From Rhodanobacter sp. ANJX3 (GTDB lineage Bacteria > Pseudomonadota > Gammaproteobacteria > Xanthomonadales > Rhodanobacteraceae): a stretch of 64,000 nt of DNA. Below, piece after piece: positions 55,301 to 64,000 of the stretch. Both the position numbers and the translations under genes were made by a program. How positions within the stretch are numbered: the first letter of the stretch is position 1; each line of letters begins with the position of its first letter. Location of the stretch: positions 1 to 64,000 of the forward strand of contig NZ_JACHCM010000009.1 in assembly GCF_014200755.1 (NCBI RefSeq). The letters are read 5' to 3'. The notes under the pieces are model-generated. The model ran no database searches, had not been told where the DNA came from, and saw only the letters and a list, made by a program, of their open reading frames with translations.

Positions 55301-56042
55301 TGTCGCCGGCCAGTCGCAGCAGCTCGGCGATGGTTGCTTCCGTGCGCAGCGCAGCGATCCGCTCCTGCAGATCATGCAGGCCGCCGGATTCGATGCGCGC
55401 GTCCGGGCTGTTGGCGACGACGGCGAGATCCCACAGCAGTTTTTCCGGGCCGTCCTTCAGTAGCAGGGATGCCTCGCGCGGGTCGATATCGTCGACCAGA
55501 TAGCGGCGGCGCCAGAAATCCTCGACGCATTCGCGCAGCAGCTGCTGCTCGTCGAACAGCTTGTCGCTGGCGAACGCTGCGCCGCTTTCCAGCGGATAGT
55601 CGCGCTGGATGCGCTGGCACAGCGCGTGGATGGTCGAGATCGGCGCGCGATCCAGGTCGGCGCGAGCCAGTTGGATCTTGCGCAGCGCGCGGCGTCGGCT
55701 GTCGTTGTCCGTGCACAGCGACGCGAGATAGCTTTCCAGCGAGTTTTCATCGACCGACTCGACGTTGTCCGATACTGTGCCCAACAGCCAACGCTCGGCC
55801 TCGATGAGGCGGCGGCGCAGCCGTTCGCGCAGCTCCTGCGCGGCCGCGTCGGTAAACGTGGTGACCAGAATCTGCTCCACCCGCAGATCACGCTCCAGCA
55901 GCAGGCGCAGATAGATCACGCCGATATTCCAGGTCTTGCCGGTGCCCGCGCTGGCTTCGATCAGAATGCGCCCGTGCAGCGGCATGCGCTGCCATTCGAG
56001 CGCGGGCATCACCTCGACCTGTACTTTTTCAGCGTGGTTCAT
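52383..56042 (-). CDS. recB: exodeoxyribonuclease V beta subunit (RecB)
   Basis: A 1219-residue SF1A helicase-nuclease that processes double-strand breaks for RecA loading. Walker A is EASAGTGKTWN near residue 30, with TTFTDAAAQELRER (motif Ia), DEFQDTD (II), GDPKQAIYSFRG (III) and ASKGLEFP and LLYVALTRA (V/VI). The C-terminal nuclease motif is GFADLIVQWD then VLDYKTNW, with the catalytic Asp and Lys intact. Start MNHAEKV at 56042 overlaps the recC stop; the frame extends upstream to 56249 only as an overlap artefact. Confidence 0.96.
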   Translation of the reverse strand: MNHAEKVQVEVMPALEWQRMPLHGRILIEASAGTGKTWNIGVIYLRLLLERDLRVEQILVTTFTDAAAQELRERLRRRLIEAERWLLGTVSDNVESVDENSLESYLASLCTDNDSRRRALRKIQLARADLDRAPISTIHALCQRIQRDYPLESGAAFASDKLFDEQQLLRECVEDFWRRRYLVDDIDPREASLLLKDGPEKLLWDLAVVANSPDARIESGGLHDLQERIAALRTEATIAELLRLAGDKKLYGSRRTALAKRLERLAFALRDETGVVLEEALKKELDDKFDPENVLEQEASDTSGTLNAHPLIRQLQTLRTLMPLLTIFTRGAVLADAALACRDELPRRAQQRHVLTFSMLIDAVYRRLCAEPADHSLADRLFEAFPVALIDEFQDTDQRQFAIFDRIYRERGTLVMIGDPKQAIYSFRGGDIAAYLRASTRANHRFSLATNYRSSRALVEAMNSLYGHTDGGFDHREIHYQPVSAAGRTDEKPYTMNGAPIARPLTIHDFRGEAVDSKGQPLSSVTALEPLALDDCANRIVELLNDPQQQIDGRRVTPGDIAVLLSTNTQIVALRARLVARGVPCVGSGRGNIFAGDVARDLELILYAVLHADDDTAMRGALATRLLGATLEQFNTWQIEAQAFEGELERFESWRALVRTRGVLALIEALLAERGTALLALPEGERVVTDLRHLGELLAAEESALQGLDGLYAWLVEMRQEGSDGDAEAADERQLRIESDARRVQLLTIHASKGLEFPIVFLPLIWRVGDRSGARAPGVLRYHDDAGARCIDLGSPDFIDRLGLHFREDLQERLRLLYVALTRAIHAVHVYWVDRGRWPSPDPLAWQVAAIDPLMAQARHRLGLDEGEASLQAMADRLSGIALMPPFNDVPRRYQKPVESNATRATQAPLPRLRAFQWLHSFSGLTRYAAAAVAIDDSGAADEAGANIVDAEELPLIEMTDDARLLALYPLRGPRFGDAVHQVLELARPGPVWPEQRPLLSTQLTAQAIKADGLSSDEALERVGRMVDRVRQSDLGDGLRLGDIAADQRIVEFEFQFPVRRVAVVKLRQLCIAHGQPDVVPASLDATTLNGMLTGFADLIVQWDGRFHVLDYKTNWLGARQHDYTGASLDAAMAEHHYPLQALLYTVALHRYLRQRMDGYTAERHLGESWYLFVRAIGLEPAEKPGLGVWRHRWPPTLIEALDDAFAGTKSADEQGIAA

Positions 56043-59000
56043 GCCTCGGCTCCGCTGACGATGTCGACAGATTTGAACAGCAGCCTGTGCGATGGATCGA
56101 GGACGTCGCACACCGCCTTCGTCGCCGCGACGAAGGCTTGATAAGCCGCGCCTTTTTCGTCGAAAAGATCCACGCCGCGGCTGATCAGGGCTGCGTAGCC
56201 GGGCGCATAGTCGCGCTCGCCCATGCCGGAAAAGTCGTTGCCCTCCCACACGGCGGCGGCTCTATAGATTCGTTCGTCGGGTGCGCTGAGGGCATAGGCA
56301 AGGGCCGTCTTGGGAAAGAACAGCAGGGGCCGACGGTCGGCCGCTTGCGCGAGATCGATCAAGCGTCGAAGCCCCACGCGCAGTGCGTCCGTGTCGTTGG
56401 CGACGATCGGATCGAGCAGGGGGGAATCGACGATCTTGCCGCTGGGTGTGCTCGCCAATAGAGCGGCTTGCAGAGGCTCGTTCGAGCTCAGCCGCAGCGC
56501 GGCCCAGTCGATATACATTGCCAGCGCCTCGCGCAATCCGACGCTGCCGACGGGCTTGGCGTCGAACAGCAGCAGCCCGCCGTTCGTCGCGTGAAACACG
56601 CGGTCGATCGTGCCGGCCAGGCGCACGCCGTCGCCGAGCTCCAGATCGATCGCCTGCGTCGCAGCCCTGGCCCTGCCGTCTGCGAACTTGTTTCGCGCGT
56701 GCCGTAGCATGGGCTGCAGCGATGCGCGCTGCCGCCGATAAGCCTCGGCGCCAATCGCGCCGCTGGCCAACAGGCCCGAACGCGATAACCAAGCCGGCGG
56801 CTCGGCGGACAGTTCGGTAGCGCCTGCGGCCAGCGCATCGAACAGCAGCCGATGTTCGATGCGCTCGATCCTGACAAGCCCGGTTTCGAGCGGTTCGCGA
56901 TCGTGCCAGCTGGCGCTTTCCAGCGCCTGCAGGCTGATGCCGTGCCCGCGCAGCAGGGCGTCTTTCACCGGGTCGCGCCAGTAGCGCTTCAGGGAAGCCA
57001 GCGAAACGTCGTGATGGACGACGTCGGAGCTGCTGGCGCGTTCTCGGTCATCCGGATTCGCTATGAAGTCGGACATCGGGAGAAAGCGCGGAATACTCGC
57101 TGCCGAAGGCGTAGCGAGATAGGCCTCGTCGTAGGAAAATAATCGCGGATCGTGCAACGGTCGTCCCTGTGCATCGCGTTCGTAGTAGCGTGCGTCGAAC
57201 GGCTGCAACGGATGGTGGATGCACCACGGCCGGTCCACGTCCCCGTCGTCGGCGATACCGTGCTGCTCATCCAGAAACTGCAGCAACTCGGCCAGCGGTG
57301 CGGCGGGGTTGCGCGGTTTGCCGTCGCGCACGCCTTCGCCGATGTAGCTGATGTGCAGCATGTCGCGGGCCGACATCGTCGCTTCGAGAAACAGGTAGCG
57401 ATCCTCGCTGCGCGTATCGCGATCGCCGCGGCGCGGCTGCTGAATGATCTTGTTGAGGCCGGCATCCTTGCTGGGGCGCGGGAATTCGCCCTCGTTCATG
57501 CCGAGCAGGCAAACCACGCGGAAGGGAATCGAGCGCTGCGGCACGAGTCCGCAGAAGGTCACGCCGCCGAGCAGAAAGGCCTGGCGCTCGGGCACGGCGT
57601 CGAGCGCGCCGCCGACTGCTTCGCGTACCACGCTCCACGGCAGCGGCGAGCCGAGACCGGTTTCGCTGGCCTGGCTGCCGAGGCTGGCGGCCACGCGTCG
57701 CAGCGTGTCGAGCGCGCTGTTTTCCGCTTCATCGCGCATGTCGGCGAGAAACAGTGCGTCGATGCGTTCCAGTAGCCACTGGCTCCATGCGGCCAGCGAG
57801 CGCGTCGAGCCGAAGGCCTGGCGCATGGCGCGCAGTTCGCCGAGGAGACGATCGAGCTGGCCGATCGCTTCGACCGCGCCGCCGGCAACGCCGTCCAGTG
57901 GCAGAATGTCGTCGAGCAGAATGGTGTCCGATATTTGGCCGTCTGGACGGCTATCGACTGCGTCGGTCGAAACGTCCGAATCGCGCCCCACGATCAGTCC
58001 GGCATACAGGCGGTCCAGCCCGAACTGCCAGGAGTTGGCGTCGGTGGCCGCCGCGCCCACGTCCGCCTTCATCTCGGCATCCAGCCCCCAGGCTACGTGC
58101 GCACGCTGCAGCCAGCGCTCCAGCGCGTCGCGGCTGCCGCGGTCGATGCCAAAGCGGCGGGCCACGGCGGGCACGTCGAGAAAGTCCATCACCTCGCTGA
58201 CCGTGAAGCGGCTTTCGGCCAGGTCGAATGCCTGCGTAAAGGCGCTCATCAACGGATGCGCCCGCGCCAGCCCGACGTCGGCCAGATGCCAGGGGATATG
58301 CCTGGGATCGCTGCGGTACTGCGCCTGCTCACCAAACACGGCGGCGAGATAGGGGGCATAAGCGCCGATGTCCGGCGCCATCACCACGATGTCGCGATGC
58401 TGCAGGCTCGGTTCGTCGGCCAGGGCCCGCAGCAAGGCGTTCTTCAGCACCTCCAGTTCGCGCAGTCGCGTGTGGCAGGCATGCACGCGCAGGCTGGCGT
58501 CGTTGCGCAGGGCTGGCAGCACGTCTTCGGCGCGTTCGCCGCCGTCTATCGCCTCGCGAATGGATTCGCCCACCAGCTCCGGCTGCAGGCAGCGGATGCT
58601 GGACTGCAGCTGCGCCAGCAGCGAGGTTTCGCCGGGCAGCGGTTCGGCCTCGTCCAGCGCGTCGCGTTCGTCGATGGCGTCGCAGTCGTCCAGGGTCAGG
58701 CAGAAATCCTGGGCGATGCGGCCGAGCGCCACCAGCAGCGGATGGCCGACCTCGAAATACAGCGCATCCGGATCGTTCTGGCGCTCCAGCAGAAAGCGCT
58801 GGCGGCGGAGATAAACCCAGTGCTCGCGGCACGGGTCGGGGAAATACAAATGCACCGGCCGGTGCAGCGCGCAGGCCTGCAGCGCGGCGAGTACGTCGGG
58901 CGGCAGGTGGCTGATGCCGAATACGTGCAGCGGCGTACTGTCGCGGTGGCTCTCTGTCTGCAGTGCATCGAGCAATGCGCCGCTGCGTTTGGCGCGATGC

Positions 59001-59551
59001 GGCCGGTTGATGGTCTGTTGCACCTGCCGCCACAGCGCCGCCTGCCAGTCGCGTGCGTGCTTGGCGGGGTGCTGCTCGCAGTCGAGAATCCAATCGGGCC
59101 GATACGTTAGATATTGGGTGTACAGGCCGGCCAGGTATTCGGCAAGTTGAAAGCCGCGGCGCGCGGCGTCGTCTCCGGCCAAGTATGCGCTGACTTCGGC
59201 GGAGCCCAGCGTCGGCAGCGCCATCAGCAAACGCCAGCGCAGCACGTCGCTACGGTACGCGCCGCCGATCAGCGCCTCGTCGCCGAGCGTGCGGCGGGCC
59301 ACGCGCTCGAACCACTGCCACGGCAGAATCATCTCGATATTCGCCGCGATGCCGTGACCGCCATGGGGGCTGGGGCGATGCGCAATGCGGCCCAGCAGCC
59401 AGCGCTTCAGGCCCGGATGCGCCACCACCACGGTTTGCGCGGTCAGCGGATGGGGCGGTCGCTCGGCTTCGAGCAGTTCTGCCAGAGTATCGGCCAGCCG
59501 CTCGGTGCGGCTGCCGCGGTGCACGATCAAGTCGCCAGCGTTCGAATTCAT
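56039..59551 (-). CDS. recC: exodeoxyribonuclease V gamma subunit (RecC)
   Basis: A 1170-residue subunit that scans for Chi and splits the duplex at the RecBCD entrance. The N terminus (LIVHRGSRTERLADTLAELL) and PWQWFERVARRTLG are characteristic. The helicase motifs are inactivated, as expected (no Walker A). The C-terminal half has the dead nuclease fold (FDAKPVGSVGLREALAMY). Length is close to E. coli RecC (1122). First gene of the operon; whether the Chi-recognition residues are kept cannot be judged by eye. Confidence 0.95.
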   Translation of the reverse strand: MNSNAGDLIVHRGSRTERLADTLAELLEAERPPHPLTAQTVVVAHPGLKRWLLGRIAHRPSPHGGHGIAANIEMILPWQWFERVARRTLGDEALIGGAYRSDVLRWRLLMALPTLGSAEVSAYLAGDDAARRGFQLAEYLAGLYTQYLTYRPDWILDCEQHPAKHARDWQAALWRQVQQTINRPHRAKRSGALLDALQTESHRDSTPLHVFGISHLPPDVLAALQACALHRPVHLYFPDPCREHWVYLRRQRFLLERQNDPDALYFEVGHPLLVALGRIAQDFCLTLDDCDAIDERDALDEAEPLPGETSLLAQLQSSIRCLQPELVGESIREAIDGGERAEDVLPALRNDASLRVHACHTRLRELEVLKNALLRALADEPSLQHRDIVVMAPDIGAYAPYLAAVFGEQAQYRSDPRHIPWHLADVGLARAHPLMSAFTQAFDLAESRFTVSEVMDFLDVPAVARRFGIDRGSRDALERWLQRAHVAWGLDAEMKADVGAAATDANSWQFGLDRLYAGLIVGRDSDVSTDAVDSRPDGQISDTILLDDILPLDGVAGGAVEAIGQLDRLLGELRAMRQAFGSTRSLAAWSQWLLERIDALFLADMRDEAENSALDTLRRVAASLGSQASETGLGSPLPWSVVREAVGGALDAVPERQAFLLGGVTFCGLVPQRSIPFRVVCLLGMNEGEFPRPSKDAGLNKIIQQPRRGDRDTRSEDRYLFLEATMSARDMLHISYIGEGVRDGKPRNPAAPLAELLQFLDEQHGIADDGDVDRPWCIHHPLQPFDARYYERDAQGRPLHDPRLFSYDEAYLATPSAASIPRFLPMSDFIANPDDRERASSSDVVHHDVSLASLKRYWRDPVKDALLRGHGISLQALESASWHDREPLETGLVRIERIEHRLLFDALAAGATELSAEPPAWLSRSGLLASGAIGAEAYRRQRASLQPMLRHARNKFADGRARAATQAIDLELGDGVRLAGTIDRVFHATNGGLLLFDAKPVGSVGLREALAMYIDWAALRLSSNEPLQAALLASTPSGKIVDSPLLDPIVANDTDALRVGLRRLIDLAQAADRRPLLFFPKTALAYALSAPDERIYRAAAVWEGNDFSGMGERDYAPGYAALISRGVDLFDEKGAAYQAFVAATKAVCDVLDPSHRLLFKSVDIVSGAEA

Positions 59552-59742
59552 CCGGGAAGACTAAGGTATCTCGGTCTCAATCGGCGATATGCGGGCAAGT
59601 GTCGGTCGCTTCTCGCGTATCCACCCGCTGCGACGCAGGCAGCGCCCGGGGCCTAGGCCGGGGCCGTATTCACGAGGCCGCCACTGACGTTCGCGGCACG
59701 ATTCAGGCACGATGGGCTTATACGTGGTTTCGGGGATGGGCG

Positions 59743-62700
59743 ATGTCGAGTCTGGAACAGGCACGGGGCGAACTGCGCGAGCGCTTTTATCAAAGCGTGG
59801 CGGAGACCCTGACACTGTTGCATACCGCACCCGGTTACGACCGTCGCCTGGCGATGGTCGAAATCGCCCGTATTCTTTCCTCGATCATCGACCTGCCTCT
59901 GGTATGGGTCGGGCGGCGTGAGCCGAATCGCTCCGACATCGACATTGTGGCCGCAGCGGGGCCGGCGGTCGATTACGTGGATACGTTGCGACTCAGCATC
60001 GACGAACAAGATCCCGGAGGCCAGGGGCCGACCGGCAGGACGTATCGCCTTGGCGGTGCCCGCATCACGTCCATCGATGATCCGGCCTTTGCGCCGTGGC
60101 GCGAGGTAGCCAGTCGATACCACTTCGGTTCGGTCATCGTGGCAGTGTCGAGCACACGCGACGGCGGCCAGATCAGTCTTTCCGCGTACGCGCGCAACGA
60201 CGGTCCGGCGTTGAACGAGGAGCTGCTGGACTGGGCGCAGCGGCTGGTCGAGGAGCTGGCGCGTTTCTGGGATCACCAGGCCCTGCTCGAGCGCAATATG
60301 CGCATGAGCCGCTACCGCGATGCGCAGCGTACGATCCAGCGTGCGCTGCTGGATCAGCCCGATCCGGATGCGGTGTACCGCACGCTGGCACACGCGCTGG
60401 CCGAGATCGCCGGTGCCGCCGCAGTGGATGTGTATGCCGCCGAAGAGGGAAAGGACACACTGCAACGCGTGGCCTTGGTCGGGCCGATGGCCGAGGCGAT
60501 GCGCACGCTGCCGCTGCCGGATCGCTACAGCGACGATCCCGATGCGCCGTCGCGCACGCGCGTGTTCATGCACGGCCAGCCGGTCGTGCTGATTCGCCCC
60601 TCCGACTATCCCGGCGCGTCCCAGCCCTGGCGCGAGTCCCCGCTTTCGCAGACCGGCGCGATCGGCTGCTGGCCGGTGTTGGCGGCATCGGGCGGCCACG
60701 GCAAGCCCGTACCGGTGGCGGTTATCGCCCTGGTCACCGTGGAGGCCGATGCGTTTGACGAGGAGATGCGCCGGCTGCTGGACGAAATTGCCGACGCCGC
60801 AGGCCTGGCCCTTCGCCAGCACAGCCAGCGACGCTCGCTGTTTCTGGAGCAGCAGCGACAGACCTATCTGGCCCTGCATGACGCGCTCACCGGTTTGCCC
60901 AATCGCCGCGCGTTGGATCTGCGTCTGGAAAAAGTGCTGGACAAGGCAAAGCGCGAGGTCAACCTGGTGGCGCTCGGCATGCTCGATATGGACGACCTGA
61001 AGCCGATCAACGACCGCTATGGCCATGCCATGGGCGACCGCATCCTGGTCGGCATTGCCGCGCGCCTGCGTCATGCTCTGCGCAACGAGAATTATGTGGC
61101 GCGCCTGGGCGGCGACGAGTTCGTGCTGCTGTTCGACCAGCTCGAATCTGAGCAGGATCTGGACACCTTGCTCGACCGCGTGGGCGACGCGCTACAGCAG
61201 CCCATGGTGATCGATGGCAATACTTTTCAGCTGTCGGCCAGCCTGGGCATTGCGCTGTTTCCCGTGCATGCCGATGCCAACGGCGAGCAGCTGCTGCGGC
61301 GTGCCGATCAGGCGATGTACCAGGTCAAGGCGCACAAGCGCAAACGCAGCCGCTGGTGGTCGTTGCCGACCTCACTCTCACCGGAGCGCATGAGCGGGCT
61401 GTCGGCCGAGCTCGATGCGCACGGCATAGCGCCCTACGGCGCGGCGGCGGCGAGGCTGCTGAAGAACGGCTTCGACGCCATAGATGAGAAGCTGCCGCGC
61501 GCGCTGGAGAACTACTATGCCGAACTGCAGCTGCATGAGGGCGTGGCCGGACTTATCAGCGTGCTGCCCGAAGACGGTGTCAGCGAGTTCAAGCGGCGCG
61601 TGGCCGATCACGTGCGCATGCTCTTTCAGCCCGAGCTGGAGTGGGAGGCGCACCGTGCGTACGCCATGCGCGCCGGCCTGATCTACGCCGCGTGCGGCAC
61701 GGAGGAAGTGTGGCAGTTGGAAGTGATCGACCGGCTGCGCGAGGTGCTGGCTTCTACGCTTGGCGGCGGAGTGGAGCGCGATGCACGACCGCTTAGCATC
61801 GTGCTGCAGCGGCTCGGGCTGGAGCGCCAGTGGCAGCTGGAAAGCATGCGCACCTTGCAGCGTCGCCGCGTTGCCGTGCTGGCCAAGCTTAACGCGCTGG
61901 CATGGTCGGCGGAGAGTTATCTCGATCTGATCGAGGGTGTGGTGCATACGCTGGCCGCGCACGAGGAGGTTCTGGCCAGTGCGGTGGGACGGCCGGATGC
62001 GGCCGGCAAACTCATCTACGAGGCAGTGTCCGGTGAGGTGTTCGCGTGCTATCTGCGCGCGCTGGAGAGCGGTGAGGTGGCGCCGATTCTGATCAGCGCA
62101 GACCGCCCCGAAGGCAACGGCCCCAGCGGTCGGGCATGGCGAACTGCTACCGTACAGCGCTGCGCGCATTACGCCACCGATCCCAGCATGACGAGCTGGC
62201 GCGATCTGGCGGTGACGATGGGGCTGATTTCCAGCGTCGCCATACCGCTCTGTCCGTCGCCGCGGACCCCTGCGGCAGTACTGACGATCTACGGCGCTTT
62301 TCCGGGCGGCTTTCAGAGCGAGGATCAGCAGGCCTTTGTCGAGCAGATCAAGACCGTGCTCGACCTGGCCCTGTCGCGCCTGGCGCCGCCGCGACCCGGC
62401 GCCGAGCTGCTGCCATTTTTCATGCGCGAGCGCTGGCGCGGCCTGATCGCCACCGACGCGATGCAGATGCATTATCAGCCGGTGGTGCGGATGGCCGACG
62501 GCTACATCACCGAGCTGGAGGCGCTGGCGCGGCTTCGCGACGTTGACGGCACGCTGCTGCTGCCGGCGCGGTTTCTTCCCGCGCTCGGCGAGGTCGAGCT
62601 GATCCAGCTGTTCGGTCAGGGCCTGACCCAGGCCACCGCGTGCCGCCAGCGCTTGGCTGGGCTCGGCTTTACGCTGGATATTTCGGTCAATATCCCGGCG

Positions 62701-63513
62701 GTTGCGGTCGAGGATTCGCGCTATGTCGATATGGCGGCTGCCGTGCTGTCCGCCTCCAGCTGTCCGCCCGCGGCGGTGCTGCTGGAAATACTGGAGTCGC
62801 CCATCGGCACCGGCGATTCCGCGCCGCGCGTGCTCAACGGTATGAAGGCGCTGAAAGCGCTCGGCGTGCGTCTGGTCGAGGACGATCTCGGCGCCGGCTA
62901 CAGCTCGTTGGTTCGACTGCGGCAGTGGCCGTTCGACCGGGTCAAGATCGATCAGGCGCTGGTCCGGCAGGTAGCCGACGATCCACTGCGCACGCTGCGC
63001 TTTATTCGCCAGCTGATCCGGCTTGGCCACGATCTCGATCTCGAAGTGGTGGTCGAGGGGCTGGAGACCATCGGGCTGATCGAGGCGGCGATGATTCTAG
63101 GCGCCGATCTGGGGCAGGGCTATGCGCTGGCTCGGCCCATGCCGGTCGATCGCCTGCAGGACTGGCTGGCCGGTTCGCACACCGCAGCGGACGCGAACCT
63201 CCCGATCACCGCGCTCGGTGCGCTCGCCTCTGCCTTGTTCTGGGAAGAACGCCTCACGGCGCTACCGTCTCACCCGACGTTCTGGACATCGCACGCCGAA
63301 GCCAGCTGCGCGCTGGTCAACTATCTGGAGTTCGGCGAAGGCGTATCGCCCCGTCTCGTCGATGCCCATACCGCGATGCACAAAGCCTGCGTCAATGGCC
63401 CCACCGACTCGGCGTATCGCAAGGTCCGCAGCGAATTCATCGATCTCCTGGTCGAGCACGTCAAGGCGGAGGAAGAGCGGCAGGATCGGGCAACGCCGCT
63501 TGTGTCGGCTTAG
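59743..63513 (+). CDS. multi-sensor cyclic-di-GMP protein (GAF-GAF-GGDEF-helical-GAF-EAL-CZB-like)
   Basis: A 1256-residue cytoplasmic protein with no membrane segments. Two GAF-like regions (about 20-190 and 210-370) precede a diguanylate cyclase domain with an intact GGDEF at 456-460. A helical region follows (about 553-673, possibly globin-sensor-like), then a third GAF (about 716-880). The EAL phosphodiesterase domain (about 905-1140) keeps EALAR at 926, the DD pair in VEDDLGAGYSS, the Lys in VKID and the Glu in VEGLET. The C terminus (about 1158-1236) has spaced His and Cys residues like a CZB zinc sensor. ATG 59743 has GGGG upstream. It diverges from recC. Confidence 0.88.
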   Translation: MSSLEQARGELRERFYQSVAETLTLLHTAPGYDRRLAMVEIARILSSIIDLPLVWVGRREPNRSDIDIVAAAGPAVDYVDTLRLSIDEQDPGGQGPTGRTYRLGGARITSIDDPAFAPWREVASRYHFGSVIVAVSSTRDGGQISLSAYARNDGPALNEELLDWAQRLVEELARFWDHQALLERNMRMSRYRDAQRTIQRALLDQPDPDAVYRTLAHALAEIAGAAAVDVYAAEEGKDTLQRVALVGPMAEAMRTLPLPDRYSDDPDAPSRTRVFMHGQPVVLIRPSDYPGASQPWRESPLSQTGAIGCWPVLAASGGHGKPVPVAVIALVTVEADAFDEEMRRLLDEIADAAGLALRQHSQRRSLFLEQQRQTYLALHDALTGLPNRRALDLRLEKVLDKAKREVNLVALGMLDMDDLKPINDRYGHAMGDRILVGIAARLRHALRNENYVARLGGDEFVLLFDQLESEQDLDTLLDRVGDALQQPMVIDGNTFQLSASLGIALFPVHADANGEQLLRRADQAMYQVKAHKRKRSRWWSLPTSLSPERMSGLSAELDAHGIAPYGAAAARLLKNGFDAIDEKLPRALENYYAELQLHEGVAGLISVLPEDGVSEFKRRVADHVRMLFQPELEWEAHRAYAMRAGLIYAACGTEEVWQLEVIDRLREVLASTLGGGVERDARPLSIVLQRLGLERQWQLESMRTLQRRRVAVLAKLNALAWSAESYLDLIEGVVHTLAAHEEVLASAVGRPDAAGKLIYEAVSGEVFACYLRALESGEVAPILISADRPEGNGPSGRAWRTATVQRCAHYATDPSMTSWRDLAVTMGLISSVAIPLCPSPRTPAAVLTIYGAFPGGFQSEDQQAFVEQIKTVLDLALSRLAPPRPGAELLPFFMRERWRGLIATDAMQMHYQPVVRMADGYITELEALARLRDVDGTLLLPARFLPALGEVELIQLFGQGLTQATACRQRLAGLGFTLDISVNIPAVAVEDSRYVDMAAAVLSASSCPPAAVLLEILESPIGTGDSAPRVLNGMKALKALGVRLVEDDLGAGYSSLVRLRQWPFDRVKIDQALVRQVADDPLRTLRFIRQLIRLGHDLDLEVVVEGLETIGLIEAAMILGADLGQGYALARPMPVDRLQDWLAGSHTAADANLPITALGALASALFWEERLTALPSHPTFWTSHAEASCALVNYLEFGEGVSPRLVDAHTAMHKACVNGPTDSAYRKVRSEFIDLLVEHVKAEEERQDRATPLVSA

Positions 63514-63551
63514 CGAGCCGGTTCAGCGGTTTGTGCCCGGCTACCACGCGA

Positions 63552-63569
63552 AGACTTTGAACAGGCTCT
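63552..63569 (-). repeat. repeat-like sequence related to 19436-19453
   Basis: The minus-strand reading (AGAGCCTGTTCAAAGTCT) matches AGAACCTGTTCATGATCT at 19436-19453 in 14 of 18 positions. Both lie just after a stop codon in an intergenic gap. It may be one end of a dispersed element; the rest of 63514-63665 has nothing else I can name. Confidence 0.35.
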
Positions 63570-63665
63570 TACAGAAAATACCGGCTTCCGCGGAGTTGAG
63601 CCCTACGATGTGCCATGCCAAGGCTTCGCGACCTCGGCATGGCCTAACGCTACAACGGCCGTGCC

Positions 63666-64000
63666 TCAGGCCTTGTCGACAGACGCCTCGTAGATCTCGT
63701 CGATGGCTTCGGCCAGCGCGGCGTCGAACTCGCTGTCGCTCATGGACTTCTTCAGATCGTTGATCAGCGCACGTGAGAAGCTGGCGATCATGCCGTGGTT
63801 CTCGGCGAGTTTCTGGCAGGCTTCGCTGCGCGAATAGCCGCCGGAGAGCGCCACCACGCGAACCACCCGCGGATGCTCGATCAGCGGACGATAAAAATCC
63901 GGCACGCTCGGTATCGTCAGCTTGAGCATGACGCGACTGCTTTCCGGCAGTGCATCCAGGCCCTTCAACAGTTCCTCGCGCAGGATCGACTCCGCGCCCG
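63666..64000 (-). CDS. fda: class I fructose-bisphosphate aldolase, C-terminal part
   Basis: A minus-strand gene cut by the right edge; 111 codons of its C-terminal end are visible. The sequence (LKLTIPSVPDFYRPLI, VVRVVALSGGYSRSEAC, GMIASFSRAL) is that of bacterial class I fructose-1,6-bisphosphate aldolase, a Schiff-base enzyme of glycolysis and gluconeogenesis. The catalytic lysine lies upstream, outside the window. The frame is open to the edge without a stop, so the gene continues. Confidence 0.9.
   Translation of the reverse strand, partial: GAESILREELLKGLDALPESSRVMLKLTIPSVPDFYRPLIEHPRVVRVVALSGGYSRSEACQKLAENHGMIASFSRALINDLKKSMSDSEFDAALAEAIDEIYEASVDKA

Overview
The window is high-G+C proteobacterial chromosome, best explained as a gammaproteobacterium of the order Xanthomonadales (Xanthomonadaceae or Rhodanobacteraceae). 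The main reasons are the Xanthomonas-type arginine pathway (N-acetylornithine carbamoyltransferase, acetylcitrulline deacetylase, fused N-acetylglutamate kinase/synthase), the rpsT / murJ-ribF-ileS-lspA-ispH neighbourhood, an EfpL (YeiP) translation factor, recC-recB-recD in that order, and a fimT-pilV-pilW-pilX-pilY1-pilE minor-pilin cluster. The family-level assignment is inference. No complete insertion sequence, prophage or CRISPR array is visible.

Layout. 1-2100: sufE and cysS on the minus strand. 2280-2852: a glycine-zipper envelope protein. 2929-15595: a twelve-gene plus-strand operon, argF'-paiB-osmC-argG-argE-argB/A-argC-proS-argH-cupin-proB-proA, with most junctions overlapping by 1-14 bases. 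It makes arginine and proline from glutamate and also encodes an alphaproteobacterial-type prolyl-tRNA synthetase. In front of it lies what reads as a complete transcription attenuator: a promoter, a 34-codon leader peptide with five arginine codons, and an intrinsic terminator whose 5' arm can pair instead with the end of the leader ORF. This is the most interesting signal in the window.

15600-26700: a lytic transglycosylase, a chemoreceptor with an unusual membrane topology behind a FliA-like promoter, kynU, a FUSC membrane protein, efpL, an SDR dehydrogenase and a tandem pair of RcnB-family periplasmic proteins. 26787-31920: two GNAT acetyltransferases and the leucine/isovalerate catabolism genes liuE, liuD and liuC (minus strand). 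32006-34431: a Fur-box-controlled feoA-feoB ferrous iron operon with a small Cys-rich membrane protein. 34540-43018: rpsT diverging from murJ, then ribF, a VapBC-like toxin-antitoxin pair inserted ahead of ileS-lspA-ispH, and a tRNA-Thr(CGU).

43402-50504: the type IV pilus minor-pilin operon, including a PilY1 adhesin whose N-terminal third looks like an L-type lectin and contains an A+T-rich patch. 50536-59551: recC-recB-recD on the minus strand. 59743-63513: a 1256-residue cyclic-di-GMP protein carrying both GGDEF and EAL domains plus several sensors. The right edge cuts a class I fructose-bisphosphate aldolase gene.
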